In this document: positions 36,650 through 45,339 of the stretch, one piece after another
Numbering within the stretch: position 1 is the stretch's first letter
How the letters are laid out: each line of letters opens with the position of its first letter
Assembly: GCA_963734955.1 (NCBI GenBank)
Contig: CAVTJO010000014.1
Coordinates: 496,001 to 560,000, forward strand
DNA length: 64,000 nucleotides
Reading direction: 5' to 3'
From: UBA11986 sp963734955
GTDB lineage: Bacteria; Bacteroidota; Ignavibacteria; UBA10030; UBA6906
The notes under the pieces: generated by a model
The model's input: only the letters and a program-made list of their open reading frames with translations
Told to the model about the DNA's origin: nothing
Databases searched by the model: none
Program-made: the position numbers and the translations under genes

Positions 36650-37300
36650 CTACGACTGCACTTCGGTCGGGTTGGTGCGAATGGTTCTCTTCCAGCCAGT
36701 GATCATGGATAGGAAATTATCCCAGCCGGAGATCACAACCATGAAGAGATGTCCGCTGGTGAAGAGGACGAACACCGCCGTACAGAAGAAGTGAAACATT
36801 CGCGCATACTCGTACCCGCCAAACAAGGACGTTATTCCGCTGAACTGCACGGGCCAATAAATGGCAATCCCGCTCATGATGCTGCCAATTCCCGCAAACG
36901 GGATTGTTGTATAGGCAAGCTTCTGCAGTGCATTGTATTTCTGTTGAGGCGGATGAACTTTTCTGATTCTCAGATAATACAGGATCATCGGCATTACGCC
37001 CGTGACATCGGTTTTGCCGAACAGTGTTGTGCGGCGACCGTGCTTCGTGAGGATGTTATAGGCAACATACGATAGGCCATTGACCGCGAGGATCCACATT
37101 GCGAAAAAGTGCCACTGACGAGCCCCCGCCAACCATCCCCCCAGCGTAAGGGTGTCCGGTATCTTGAAGCTCCACAAGGGAGAGGCGTTGTATATCCTCA
37201 GTCCACTTGTGACCATTATTGCCAGTGCGACGAAGTTGAGCCAGTGAGACAGCCGGATAAACAAAGGATGTTCGCGCCGCTTTGACACCTGAGTCTTCAT
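36650..37300 (-). CDS. Cytochrome b561-type membrane subunit
   Basis: 216 residues, four membrane helices. Haem-ligand histidines are likely in FIRLSHWLNFVAL, ARQWHFFAMWILAV, MFHFFCTAVF and LFTSGHLFMVV. It resembles the cytochrome b subunit of hydrogenases, formate dehydrogenases and thiosulfate reductases. Here it is coupled (ATGA overlap) to a small lipoprotein and through it to a SUOX-fold molybdoprotein, so it likely carries electrons between the quinone pool and that enzyme. Confidence 0.85.
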   Translation of the reverse strand: MKTQVSKRREHPLFIRLSHWLNFVALAIMVTSGLRIYNASPLWSFKIPDTLTLGGWLAGARQWHFFAMWILAVNGLSYVAYNILTKHGRRTTLFGKTDVTGVMPMILYYLRIRKVHPPQQKYNALQKLAYTTIPFAGIGSIMSGIAIYWPVQFSGITSLFGGYEYARMFHFFCTAVFVLFTSGHLFMVVISGWDNFLSMITGWKRTIRTNPTEVQS

Positions 37301-37530
37301 GTTCCCTTTTCAGGCTTGCAGTATGGGCAAGGTTTCATGTGCTCTGCGATGGCGCTGTCGAGGCTTATGCGTTTGGTTTCTGCCATATTCACCTTCGCAC
37401 AGCTCTCCCGGTGGTAGATATTCGTTTTCTCAACTGCAACAACCCAATGTCCGGCACCGGTTCCACACGAGGTAAAGAACGCCAGGAGAAGTAGGACCAA
37501 TATCCACGGGTTCAAAGAAGCGTGTCTCAT
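37297..37530 (-). CDS. Small Cys-rich lipoprotein with Ada-like metal-binding motif
   Basis: 77 residues from the ATG at 37530, which overlaps the stop of the upstream gene (ATGA). The signal ends in the lipobox FFTSC. The mature part has IYHRESCAKV, a helical link and MKPCPYCKPEKG. This spacing (YHRxxC, about 20 residues, PCxxC) is the short Ada-type zinc-binding motif seen at the C-terminus of various proteins. Its stop overlaps the cytochrome b start. A role linking the two redox partners is only inferred. Confidence 0.7.
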   Translation of the reverse strand: MRHASLNPWILVLLLLAFFTSCGTGAGHWVVAVEKTNIYHRESCAKVNMAETKRISLDSAIAEHMKPCPYCKPEKGT

Positions 37531-38255
37531 ATTCCTGCGAACCACTCGTATCCCTGATCTTCCCAATACCCGCCGGGCTTTGTGTTTGTGACTTCAAGCG
37601 AAGAGATCCACTTCGCACTCTTGTAGCCTAACTTCGTCGGCATCGTGATTCTCACAGGGGCACCATGCTCGAGCGTAAGAGGCTTGTTGTATGCCTCGTA
37701 ACACAACAATGTCTGTGGATGAAGCGCGCTGGGCATGTCGTACCCCGTGTAGTAGTCGTCTCCGCACTTGACGGAGACGTACCGTGCATTCATGTCGGCG
37801 CCGACGAGGTTCAGAAAATCGCGCAACGGTGTCCCGCCCCAGCGCGGAATCATGCTCCATCCTTCGACGCAACAATGACGGGTGTTCATCACCCGCTTGG
37901 GCAGAGCCGCAATCTGCTCGAAGGAGTACTCTCCCGGTTTGCCCACACGGCCTACTACTGCGAGCGTCCAGCTCTGAAGGTCGATTGGTGGAGTGTCAGT
38001 GTCGTAGTCGTTGACGCGAAAGTCTTCTTCCGGAGTCAGTTCCGTCTGCGAATACTCGTGAGCAAGCTTTTCGGGATCAAAGACCTTCGATTGGATCCAG
38101 TCATTGAATTTCTGAAACGATGTGAGAAATGATTCCGTAGTTCCGGACGGAGTAAGATCACAGCCGGCAAATAGTACGAGAGGCGAGAGTTTGATGAGAT
38201 GGCGCCGCGAAACAGAATACAACGGTACTTGAAGTTTGCTGGATTCGCGGCGCAT
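37527..38255 (-). CDS. Tat-exported SUOX-fold molybdopterin oxidoreductase (MsrP/YedY-like)
   Basis: About 242 residues. The N-terminus YSVSRRHLIKLSPLVLFAGC combines a twin-arginine motif (SRRHLIK) with a lipobox (FAGC), so the folded, cofactor-loaded enzyme is probably exported and anchored as a lipoprotein. The molybdopterin domain has TPPIDLQSWTL, VMNTRHCCVEGWSM with the molybdenum-binding Cys, GGTPLRDFLNLVGAD and KLGYKSAKWISSLEV. The family includes methionine sulfoxide reductase MsrP and sulfite dehydrogenases; the substrate here is unknown. Start at 38255 is chosen because it leads directly into the signal; a longer reading to 38321 is possible. Confidence 0.82.
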   Translation of the reverse strand: MRRESSKLQVPLYSVSRRHLIKLSPLVLFAGCDLTPSGTTESFLTSFQKFNDWIQSKVFDPEKLAHEYSQTELTPEEDFRVNDYDTDTPPIDLQSWTLAVVGRVGKPGEYSFEQIAALPKRVMNTRHCCVEGWSMIPRWGGTPLRDFLNLVGADMNARYVSVKCGDDYYTGYDMPSALHPQTLLCYEAYNKPLTLEHGAPVRITMPTKLGYKSAKWISSLEVTNTKPGGYWEDQGYEWFAGI

Positions 38256-38409
38256 GAGATGCGTTCCAGAATGAAAAAGAGCGTCGTCAGAAAACTCAGA
38301 CAAATGTAGCGAGACACACAATCAATGTCAAACAAAGTCCGGCGGTCCGCCAGCTTTCGTCCGCAACGACGCCGGAAATATCAGATTTCATGGGGCGGGG
38401 CTTCAGACG

Positions 38410-40098
38410 TTATTCCTTCCCGACAAACTCTTCAGCAAAATATCTGGGCGTCAGGCGTTCACCGGTTGCGTGTTTGAGGAGGGCATTCCACTCCAGGCTC
38501 GCCCCGGGCTTGAAAACCTGAGTCTTCAAGAACTCGCCAATTGTGGGCTTGCCGGCAAAAGATATCTCTGTAATCGTCGGCTCCTTCTCCACGTTCGTTG
38601 CGATGGCATTGAGTATCTGTGATGCAGCGAGCTCGCCAAGCATATAGTTGTGATAGTAGCACGGGTATTGAGCGAGGTGAATCTTTGCCGCCCAGTCGGG
38701 TTCGTTGCGGTTCTCGGGCCGATTGAGGAGCTGGTATTTCTCGACAAGATCCCACCAGAGTTTGTTCAGGTTTTGGTCGGGATTCTGATACATGCTTCGC
38801 TCAAACCGCACCATCACCTGCGTCCAGCGACTGAAGACAAGTTCTTTGGCCCTCAGATTCGCGTGCTCAGTTCTCGCCACTGCTGCTTTGTCCTTCTCAT
38901 CGATGTTGACCATGGTCTGCAGCCATTCAGGACTGTAGCACTGACGCTCCATCAACTCCGCGATCCCTTCGGTGAGGAATGTGTGTGCCTCCACGCGTAA
39001 CAGGTATGGGAGCGTGCGGTCGACGTTCTTGGAATACACCCCATGGCCCAACTCATGAAGGAGGGTTGACATCCACTGTTGATTGTCGGTAATGTTGAGC
39101 ATGACGCGAATATCTCCCGTCCGGTCCATGTCATTTTCGTACGCATGTTGGTACTTGCCCTTGCGTGGATACAGGTCACTTCTCTTCAGTATGTCATCGG
39201 CGGGCAAGCCAATGCCTGTGTAGAATGTCCGCCCCAGGTCCTCGATATTCTTCCCCTTGAAGAACTTATCGTAATCCACGGCGGAGGATTGGGGTGGTTC
39301 CTGGAAGAACGGATCCTGATAGTGCCATGGTCGAAGCTTGTCGATCGCCACGCCGAACCTCTTTGACAGCTGCTCGTCCAGATTGTGTTTGAACTCGCTG
39401 AACGGCTCGTCAGTGAGTTGTCCGAGGTTGTCGAAGATCTCGATAACATCGCTTGCGTTCTGTTCATCGGTTGCAAGCGACATGACATAGTAGTTGTCAA
39501 ATCCCAGTTGTTTCGCAGCCTGGTTCCGCAGCTTCACCAGTTCCGTGACCATTGGTGCAACGGCCCGTCCGACTTGCTTACCTGCCTCCCATGCTTTCTT
39601 CCTTTTCCCGACATTGGTTTCGTTTTTGAGGATGTTGGAAATATCATTGTCGCTTACCTCTTGCCCGTCAATTTTCCCCCGGAAGGTGTTAAACACGCTC
39701 GCTATGGCACTCTGCTTTGCAACCATTGCGCCGAGGAGTGCGGTATCGATCTGGTTCTTGAGATAATTGTTGTACAGCAGAATCAACTCGCGCTGAAGCA
39801 GAGAGTCGTGAATTGCGTTCCGGTCTTTGAGCTCCTTGAGAAATGCAAATTCTGCTTTGTTCGACCGAATCCGCTTGACCTCCAGGTCGAGTGCGGCGTT
39901 TTGATCGTAGTATCTCTTCTCGCCAGTCGCATTGGCGTTCCATTCGGCGATATTCATCGCGGTGATCTTTGGCGCAACCTGTTTCAGATGGTTGGCGATA
40001 AACTCGCGAAGGCGGCTCTCATCGGTTTGTAAGGGGTTACACGACATCATTGCGAGCGACCAGGACAGAATTGATGTGATAATGAGTGTTCGTTTCAA
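38410..40098 (-). CDS. M2-like metallopeptidase (peptidyl-dipeptidase A family), lipoprotein
   Basis: 562 residues from a TTG at 40098 with AGGAGG just upstream. The upstream reading to 40212 lacks a ribosome site and overlaps the end of pta. A lipobox-like SLAMMSC places the mature start at Cys20. The zinc site is HELGH at 348-352 with the glutamate ligand about 25 residues later in LTEGIAELM. N-terminal AEWNANATGE is like the M2 (angiotensin-converting enzyme) family. It probably removes C-terminal dipeptides in the periplasm, complementing the S46 and M13 enzymes nearby. M3 family membership is the alternative. Confidence 0.82.
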   Translation of the reverse strand: MKRTLIITSILSWSLAMMSCNPLQTDESRLREFIANHLKQVAPKITAMNIAEWNANATGEKRYYDQNAALDLEVKRIRSNKAEFAFLKELKDRNAIHDSLLQRELILLYNNYLKNQIDTALLGAMVAKQSAIASVFNTFRGKIDGQEVSDNDISNILKNETNVGKRKKAWEAGKQVGRAVAPMVTELVKLRNQAAKQLGFDNYYVMSLATDEQNASDVIEIFDNLGQLTDEPFSEFKHNLDEQLSKRFGVAIDKLRPWHYQDPFFQEPPQSSAVDYDKFFKGKNIEDLGRTFYTGIGLPADDILKRSDLYPRKGKYQHAYENDMDRTGDIRVMLNITDNQQWMSTLLHELGHGVYSKNVDRTLPYLLRVEAHTFLTEGIAELMERQCYSPEWLQTMVNIDEKDKAAVARTEHANLRAKELVFSRWTQVMVRFERSMYQNPDQNLNKLWWDLVEKYQLLNRPENRNEPDWAAKIHLAQYPCYYHNYMLGELAASQILNAIATNVEKEPTITEISFAGKPTIGEFLKTQVFKPGASLEWNALLKHATGERLTPRYFAEEFVGKE

Positions 40099-40151
40099 GT
40101 GGCGCCTCCTTCCTATGCATGGATGCTCAGGGTTGGTTGACTGGACTTCGT

Positions 40152-41138
40152 TTAGACGGTGCCCACCACGGCATTGATAGCAGCGACGTTGACGATATCG
40201 CTTACACTGCACCCGCGTGAGAGATCAAATGCCGGCTTGCGCAGCCCTTGCACAACGGGGCCAATGGCCTCGGCGCCTGCCAGCCGTTGGGCCATCTTGT
40301 AGCCTATATTGCCCGCATCCAGGTCGGGGAAAACAAGCACATTTGCCCGTCCTCCGACAGGACTGCCGGGAGCTTTGCTCTGCGATACCTTCGGGACAAC
40401 TGCCGCGTCAAGTTGCAGCTCGCCGTCGACGATAAGATCGGGACGCTTCTTCTTCAGGATTGTTGTTGCCTGTTGGACCTTCTCGACGTGAGCGTGAGAA
40501 GCGCTCCCTTTGGTCGAGAATGACAGCATTGCAACGCGTGGCTGCTCCCCGGTAAGTCTCTTGTGGTTGTCGGCGGTTGAAGCGCCGATGTCTGCAAGTT
40601 GCTCGGGTGTGGGATCGGGGACAACGGCACAATCCGCGAATGAAAATACCTGTTGAGGGAAAATCATAAGGAAAAAACTCGAGACCACGGTAATGTTTTC
40701 AGCGAGCCCGATAGCCTGAATCGCTGCGCGCAGCACATCGCCGGTTGTGGAGAGTGATCCTGCGACGCTCCCGTCGGCCAGGCCTTCGCGGACCATCATT
40801 GCTCCGAAGAAGAGAGGGTTGGTCATCTGCTTTTGAGCATCTTCGAATTTGATTCCTTTCTCTTTTCGCAGGTTGAAGAACACATGCGAGAAATCGCTGA
40901 GCTTATCCGACTTTACAGGATCAACAACCCGGATTCCAGAAAGGGGCGTGCCGACCTTTTTCGCCTGTGCTTCTATGGCCTGAGTATCGCCGATGAGAAT
41001 GGGTGCAACAATCCCCCCATCGACAAGTATTCTCGCTGCTTGAATTGCGCGTTCGTCCGTCGCGTCGGGCAGGACAATGGTTCTTCTTAACGTCTTTGCT
41101 TTCGAGACAATACCGTTCATCAATTCTGAAGGTAACAT
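40152..41138 (-). CDS. pta: Phosphate acetyltransferase
   Basis: 328 residues, the short single-domain form. It interconverts acetyl-CoA and acetyl phosphate. Visible blocks are IVLPDATDERAIQAA, NPLFFGAMMVREGLADG, GSLSTTGDVLRAAIQ, MLSFSTKGSA, VDGELQLDAAVVP and LVFPDLDAGNIGYKM. Acetate kinase is not in the window. Phosphobutyryltransferase is a weaker alternative. Confidence 0.92.
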   Translation of the reverse strand: MLPSELMNGIVSKAKTLRRTIVLPDATDERAIQAARILVDGGIVAPILIGDTQAIEAQAKKVGTPLSGIRVVDPVKSDKLSDFSHVFFNLRKEKGIKFEDAQKQMTNPLFFGAMMVREGLADGSVAGSLSTTGDVLRAAIQAIGLAENITVVSSFFLMIFPQQVFSFADCAVVPDPTPEQLADIGASTADNHKRLTGEQPRVAMLSFSTKGSASHAHVEKVQQATTILKKKRPDLIVDGELQLDAAVVPKVSQSKAPGSPVGGRANVLVFPDLDAGNIGYKMAQRLAGAEAIGPVVQGLRKPAFDLSRGCSVSDIVNVAAINAVVGTV

Positions 41139-41506
41139 GATTGAAAGTTCTATTGGTGATCAAAGATTGAGGCTTTGCGTGACGGAGAGAAGATACGAAA
41201 GTCTGTCAACGTGTGCTAACGGTGTTTGGAGGAGAAACCCCTCATTCGTGGTGTCGGTATTCCACTTGGGGTCGATACATGCTGACTATCAGTATGATTC
41301 AGTCTCGGCAAAGAGATCAGCTTTGCTTTTTGGAGTTTCTACTCCTCAAACATTTTGGCAGAAGCGTCGGGCAAACCTCAGCGAATTCTTTTGTGACTAT
41401 TTGGCATTTCCCGGCAGTATCCGGCCAGAACCGAAGCAATTAAAAAGAATTAACCGAGATTCAGCCGTTCAATTTTGCTTTTCTGTCATTGGATGGGTAG
41501 ATTTCT
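41139..41506. other. Divergent intergenic region between pta and miaB
   Basis: 368 bases without a convincing gene. Short open frames here have no ribosome site or recognisable product. I see no clear sigma-70 promoter pair, riboswitch or terminator; A/T-rich patches near 41440-41490 could hold the miaB promoter. Confidence 0.5.
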
Positions 41507-42868
41507 GTGGCTTTTTCCACCGTTCCATTCTGTCATAATCCATTGGCAAAGAGAGTCTACATCGAGACGTACGGCTGCCAGATGAACGTAGCCGACTCTG
41601 AGATCGCTGGCGGTATCCTTCAAGATCAAGGGTATACCCTGACAAAGGAATTAAAGGACGCCGACGTCATACTGGTCAACACATGTGCGATCAGGGACAA
41701 TGCCGAGCAGCGCATCTATGGTCGGCTGGGCCTCTTTGGCCGGCATAAGAAAGAGCGTCCGGGCGTGGTCGTGGGTTTGCTTGGGTGCATGGCTGAACGA
41801 TTGCGTCTACAGTTGGTGGCGGGAAGTGGCATTGTTGATCTTGTTGTCGGCCCTGATGAGTACCGGAAGTTGCCAGCGCTGATCGAGCAGGCAAAGTGGG
41901 GTGAAAAGGGAATCGCCGTCAAACTCTCTCGCGTTGAGAACTATGAAGATATCGTTCCACTCCGGACGGATGGTGTAAGCGCCTGGCTCTCCGTTATGCG
42001 GGGGTGTGACAAATTCTGCACCTTTTGCGTGGTGCCGTTCACGAGGGGTCGGGAGCGAAGCCGTTCCTTGAAAAGCGTCGTTGACGAGGTTCGCTCACTC
42101 GCCGACCGTGGATTCAAGGAAATCACTCTCCTCGGACAGAATGTAAACTCTTACCGGGATGGCGGTTTTGACTTCGCAGACCTGATGCAAAGCGTCGCGA
42201 AGGTTGATCGGACCGTGCGCATCCGTTTCACGACCTCGCATCCGCAGGACATGTCGGACAGGCTCATCGAGTCCATCGCTTCAAACGAGAATATATGCAA
42301 GTACATTCACCTGCCGGTGCAATCCGGATCAGATCGCATTCTTGAGTTGATGAACCGAACATACAGTGTCAAGGACTATCTCTCTCTCGTTGAGAAAATC
42401 AGAGTTGCAATCCCATCGGTCAGTCTTTCAACCGATATCATTTCCGGCTTCCCAACGGAAACAGTTGCCGACCATGAAGCCACGATCGCTCTTCTCAAGC
42501 ACATCCGGTATGACGGAGCATACACATTCAAGTACTCCGCCCGGGAGAATACCAAGGCATGGCTTATGGTGGATACTGTGGGTGAAGAAGAAAAGGGGCG
42601 ACGGGTGAATGAGATTGCGAGCCTTCAACATGATATCTCTGCGTCGCTCAACAGGAAGATGATTGGCACAACGGAACGGGTGTTGATTGATGGAGAAAGC
42701 AGGAAATCTCCGGACGAATGGTCCGCGCGCACGGATACAAACAAGGTGGTTGTGTTTCCCAGGGGAGAAGAACACGCAGGTGACTACGTTAGCGTGCTGA
42801 TCGATCATGTGAACTCGGCAACACTTTTTGGCACGAGGAGTAATTGCACGATGGAGGAGGCGGCATGA
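41507..42868 (+). CDS. miaB: tRNA-2-methylthio-N6-dimethylallyladenosine synthase
   Basis: 453 residues. The N-terminal UPF0004 domain has three cluster cysteines (ETYGCQMN C24, VNTCAIRDNAEQRI C60, LLGCMAERL C94). The radical SAM domain has CDKFCTFC (C167, C171, C174) followed by VPFTRGRERSR, and a C-terminal TRAM domain. It adds the methylthio group at A37 of tRNAs. Blocks such as LLGQNVNSYRDG and HLPVQSGSDRIL are as in the family. The start is a GTG. The stop overlaps the next gene by ATGA. Confidence 0.96.
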   Translation: MAFSTVPFCHNPLAKRVYIETYGCQMNVADSEIAGGILQDQGYTLTKELKDADVILVNTCAIRDNAEQRIYGRLGLFGRHKKERPGVVVGLLGCMAERLRLQLVAGSGIVDLVVGPDEYRKLPALIEQAKWGEKGIAVKLSRVENYEDIVPLRTDGVSAWLSVMRGCDKFCTFCVVPFTRGRERSRSLKSVVDEVRSLADRGFKEITLLGQNVNSYRDGGFDFADLMQSVAKVDRTVRIRFTTSHPQDMSDRLIESIASNENICKYIHLPVQSGSDRILELMNRTYSVKDYLSLVEKIRVAIPSVSLSTDIISGFPTETVADHEATIALLKHIRYDGAYTFKYSARENTKAWLMVDTVGEEEKGRRVNEIASLQHDISASLNRKMIGTTERVLIDGESRKSPDEWSARTDTNKVVVFPRGEEHAGDYVSVLIDHVNSATLFGTRSNCTMEEAA

Positions 42869-43638
42869 AATGTCTGCTTCCCATGACGCTCACAATCCTC
42901 ATGTCCTTGACGGCTTCACGGGCTCAGGATCAATCCCCGGACATAAATAAGTATCTGGAGAGAATCGAGAGCGGCCATTCAGATGAAGTGCGGACCGAAC
43001 TTCCTTCATTGCTTTCGACGTATCCGAACAATCCCGGCGTGTTGTACCTGCAGGGTGTGCTCACACCAGACGGGACCGAGGCGGTCAGGATTTACCAGAG
43101 CATCGTGGATAACTTCCCCAAAAGTGAGTGGGCAGACGATGCGTTGTACAAGGTATATCAATTCTATTATGCGATCGGTTTGTATCGTACTGCAGAGCTC
43201 AAGTTGAATCAGCTCAAGACTGACTATCCGCAATCAAAATACGTGGCAAGTGTCGCCTTGCATGATGTGAAAACCCTGCCGGACGAAACCCAGAAGTCTG
43301 ATTCAGTGCAGGCAGAGCGAGCGCCAGCTCCGGCGGTTGCTTCCATGCCGAACGCGGAGAAGCCCGCTGTGGAGGAACGGGAAGCTGCACTCGATGAAAC
43401 GCCACGTGGGCAATATGCATTGCAGGTTGGAGCGTATTCACAGCAGGTGAACGCGGAGAAGCAGAAGCTCTTCTTTGAAGATCTTGGCTTTTCGGTTGAC
43501 GTGCTTAACAAAGTGAAGGATTCACGCTCGCTGTTTGTTGTTCTTGTCGGTGAATATAGATCCGTGGATGAGGCGAAAGTGAAAGGTGCGGAGATCAAGA
43601 AGAAGTACAATATCAATTCCATGGTGGTAACGAAGTAA
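42865..43638 (+). CDS. Exported TPR and SPOR-domain protein
   Basis: 257 residues. The ATG at 42865 overlaps the miaB stop and has GGAGGAGG upstream. A signal peptide (MKCLLPMTLTILMSLTASRAQ) is followed by TPR-like helices (about 25-130, with YQSIVDNFPKSEWADDALYK), an alanine/proline/glutamate linker and a C-terminal SPOR domain (about 180-257: YALQVGAYSQQVNAEKQKL, FVVLVGEYRSVDEA). SPOR domains bind denuded peptidoglycan at division sites. Specific role unknown. Confidence 0.85.
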   Translation: MKCLLPMTLTILMSLTASRAQDQSPDINKYLERIESGHSDEVRTELPSLLSTYPNNPGVLYLQGVLTPDGTEAVRIYQSIVDNFPKSEWADDALYKVYQFYYAIGLYRTAELKLNQLKTDYPQSKYVASVALHDVKTLPDETQKSDSVQAERAPAPAVASMPNAEKPAVEEREAALDETPRGQYALQVGAYSQQVNAEKQKLFFEDLGFSVDVLNKVKDSRSLFVVLVGEYRSVDEAKVKGAEIKKKYNINSMVVTK

Positions 43639-43639
43639 C

Positions 43640-44779
43640 ATGCAGAGCGCAGTCATGAAATCTGATCTCCGGAATTCCCGGGATGATTACGGGATTCTCG
43701 GTGAATCAGTCGAGATGAAGAAGATCATTGAAGTGATCGAGCAGGTTGGCCCGAGTGATATCACCGTTCTGATCAGCGGCGAGAGTGGCGTTGGGAAGGA
43801 GCTGGTTGCGAAAGCGATTCACACTGCCAGTGAACGCAACAAGAAGCCGTTCGTCACGGTCAACTGTGGCGCGATTCCCGAAGGGATCATCGAAAGTGAG
43901 CTGTTCGGTCATGAGAAGGGTTCGTTTACCGGTGCTTCGGACCAACGGAAGGGATATTTCGAGTTGGCTGACGGGGGAACGATTTTTCTTGATGAGATCG
44001 GTGAGTTGCCCCTCGCCGCACAGGTGAAGTTTCTCAGGATTCTTGAGAACGGCGAATTCCAGCGCGTTGGATCTTCCGCACCACGAACGGTTGATGTGCG
44101 CGTCATTGCCGCAACCAACAAGGACCTCGAGGCGGAAGTGCGCCATGGACGTTTCCGGGCGGATTTATTCTATCGTCTCCGATCTGTGAACATCCATATT
44201 CCTCCTCTCAGGAATCGTCCGGAGGATGTTGACGTGTTGTTCAAGCATTTCGTGGAGGGTTTTTCAACGAAGAACAACTCGAAGTTTGGCGGTATTGCCG
44301 ATGAGGCGATGCAGCTTCTCAGGTCGTATCACTGGCCCGGCAATGTACGTGAGCTGAGGAATGTCGTGGAAAGCATGCTGGTGATTGAGGGTGGGAAGTA
44401 CCTCGAAGCCGCGGATGTCAGGAAGTATCTCAAGGAATACCGCGAGCTGCCGGAGGAAAGAAACCTGCCGGTCCATGTCGGGCGAAGCGTGGAACAGGCG
44501 GAGCGCGAATTGATCCTGCGGGCATTGCTCGACATCAAAGGAAACATTCTGGATCTCAAGAATGTAATTGCCGATCAGATCCAGGGCGATTCGCGTGGCA
44601 ATTCAGGGGTGCGTGATCCACACGAAGAAACAAGTCTTTCCCTTCAGGAGATGGAGAAGCGCATGATTGCCGAGGCACTGCAGAGGTTCAAAGGCAACCG
44701 GCGCGTCGCGGCGAGGGCGCTGAATATCAGTGAACGGACCCTGTATCGCAAAATCAAAGAATACGGATTGGCTGACTGA
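43640..44779 (+). CDS. Sigma-54-dependent transcriptional activator without receiver domain
   Basis: 379 residues: AAA+ domain from about 18, then a Fis-type helix-turn-helix (about 340-379: RRVAARALNISERTLYRKI). Walker A is GESGVGKE (47-54) and Walker B FLDEIGEL (D118). The sigma-54-contact loop reads GSFTGA rather than the usual GAFTGA; this variant is known in some activators. The N-terminal control domain is absent, so activity must be set by level or partner proteins. It ends with TGATG overlap onto lptE. The gene set beside lptE and miaB is seen in relatives, so it may control envelope genes. Confidence 0.9.
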   Translation: MQSAVMKSDLRNSRDDYGILGESVEMKKIIEVIEQVGPSDITVLISGESGVGKELVAKAIHTASERNKKPFVTVNCGAIPEGIIESELFGHEKGSFTGASDQRKGYFELADGGTIFLDEIGELPLAAQVKFLRILENGEFQRVGSSAPRTVDVRVIAATNKDLEAEVRHGRFRADLFYRLRSVNIHIPPLRNRPEDVDVLFKHFVEGFSTKNNSKFGGIADEAMQLLRSYHWPGNVRELRNVVESMLVIEGGKYLEAADVRKYLKEYRELPEERNLPVHVGRSVEQAERELILRALLDIKGNILDLKNVIADQIQGDSRGNSGVRDPHEETSLSLQEMEKRMIAEALQRFKGNRRVAARALNISERTLYRKIKEYGLAD

Positions 44780-45282
44780 TGCGGACCGTGTCCATTTTAT
44801 TCTCGCTGTCATTCATCCTTGTGTGGTGTACAGGGTGTCCCTACTCGTTCACGGGCGCCTCTGTCCCCAAGCATCTCAAGACGATCGCGATTCCTCTCAT
44901 TGATGATCAATCAGGGTTCGGGGAGGCAGGTCTTCGTGAGCAATTCACAACCGAGCTGACAAACCTGTTTACAGGTGACAATAGTCTTGAGGTTGCGGAC
45001 CGGACGACGGCGGATTCCATCTTGGAAGGGGTGATCACATCCGTGAGCGATGCGCCGTCGGTGGTTGCGCAGGGAGAGGCTGTTACGAAACGGCGGATCA
45101 CCATGACCGTGAAGTATACGTATGAAGACAAAGTTCTGCGCAAGAAGGTTTGGGAGAAGACGTTTTCTCAATGGGGGGACTATGATTCCGGAGGGGGGTT
45201 GTCGCAACGAAACGCCGGTCTCACCGATGCCATCAAGAAGATCAGCGAGGATGTGCTTTTGGAGACTGTTTCGGGCTGGTGA
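44779..45282 (+). CDS. lptE: LPS-assembly lipoprotein LptE
   Basis: 167 residues. A lipoprotein signal ends CTGC (Cys20), then YSFTGASVPKHLKTIAIP, LREQFTTELTNLF, ADSILEGVITSV and a C-terminal DAIKKISEDVLLETVSGW. This is the LptE plug of the LptD translocon that brings lipopolysaccharide to the outer surface, in the form found in the Bacteroidota-Chlorobiota group. It overlaps the activator gene by one base. Confidence 0.86.
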   Translation: MRTVSILFSLSFILVWCTGCPYSFTGASVPKHLKTIAIPLIDDQSGFGEAGLREQFTTELTNLFTGDNSLEVADRTTADSILEGVITSVSDAPSVVAQGEAVTKRRITMTVKYTYEDKVLRKKVWEKTFSQWGDYDSGGGLSQRNAGLTDAIKKISEDVLLETVSGW

Positions 45283-45339
45283 TCCCGGGCCGGCAAACAC
45301 CATCAATTCACTTATGCGAGGTAAACCAAACTGATCATT

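Noticed and set aside
41213..41443. 76-codon open frame between pta and miaB
   Set aside because: No ribosome site, no motif and unusual composition (many Ser, Gln, Trp). Treated as non-coding.
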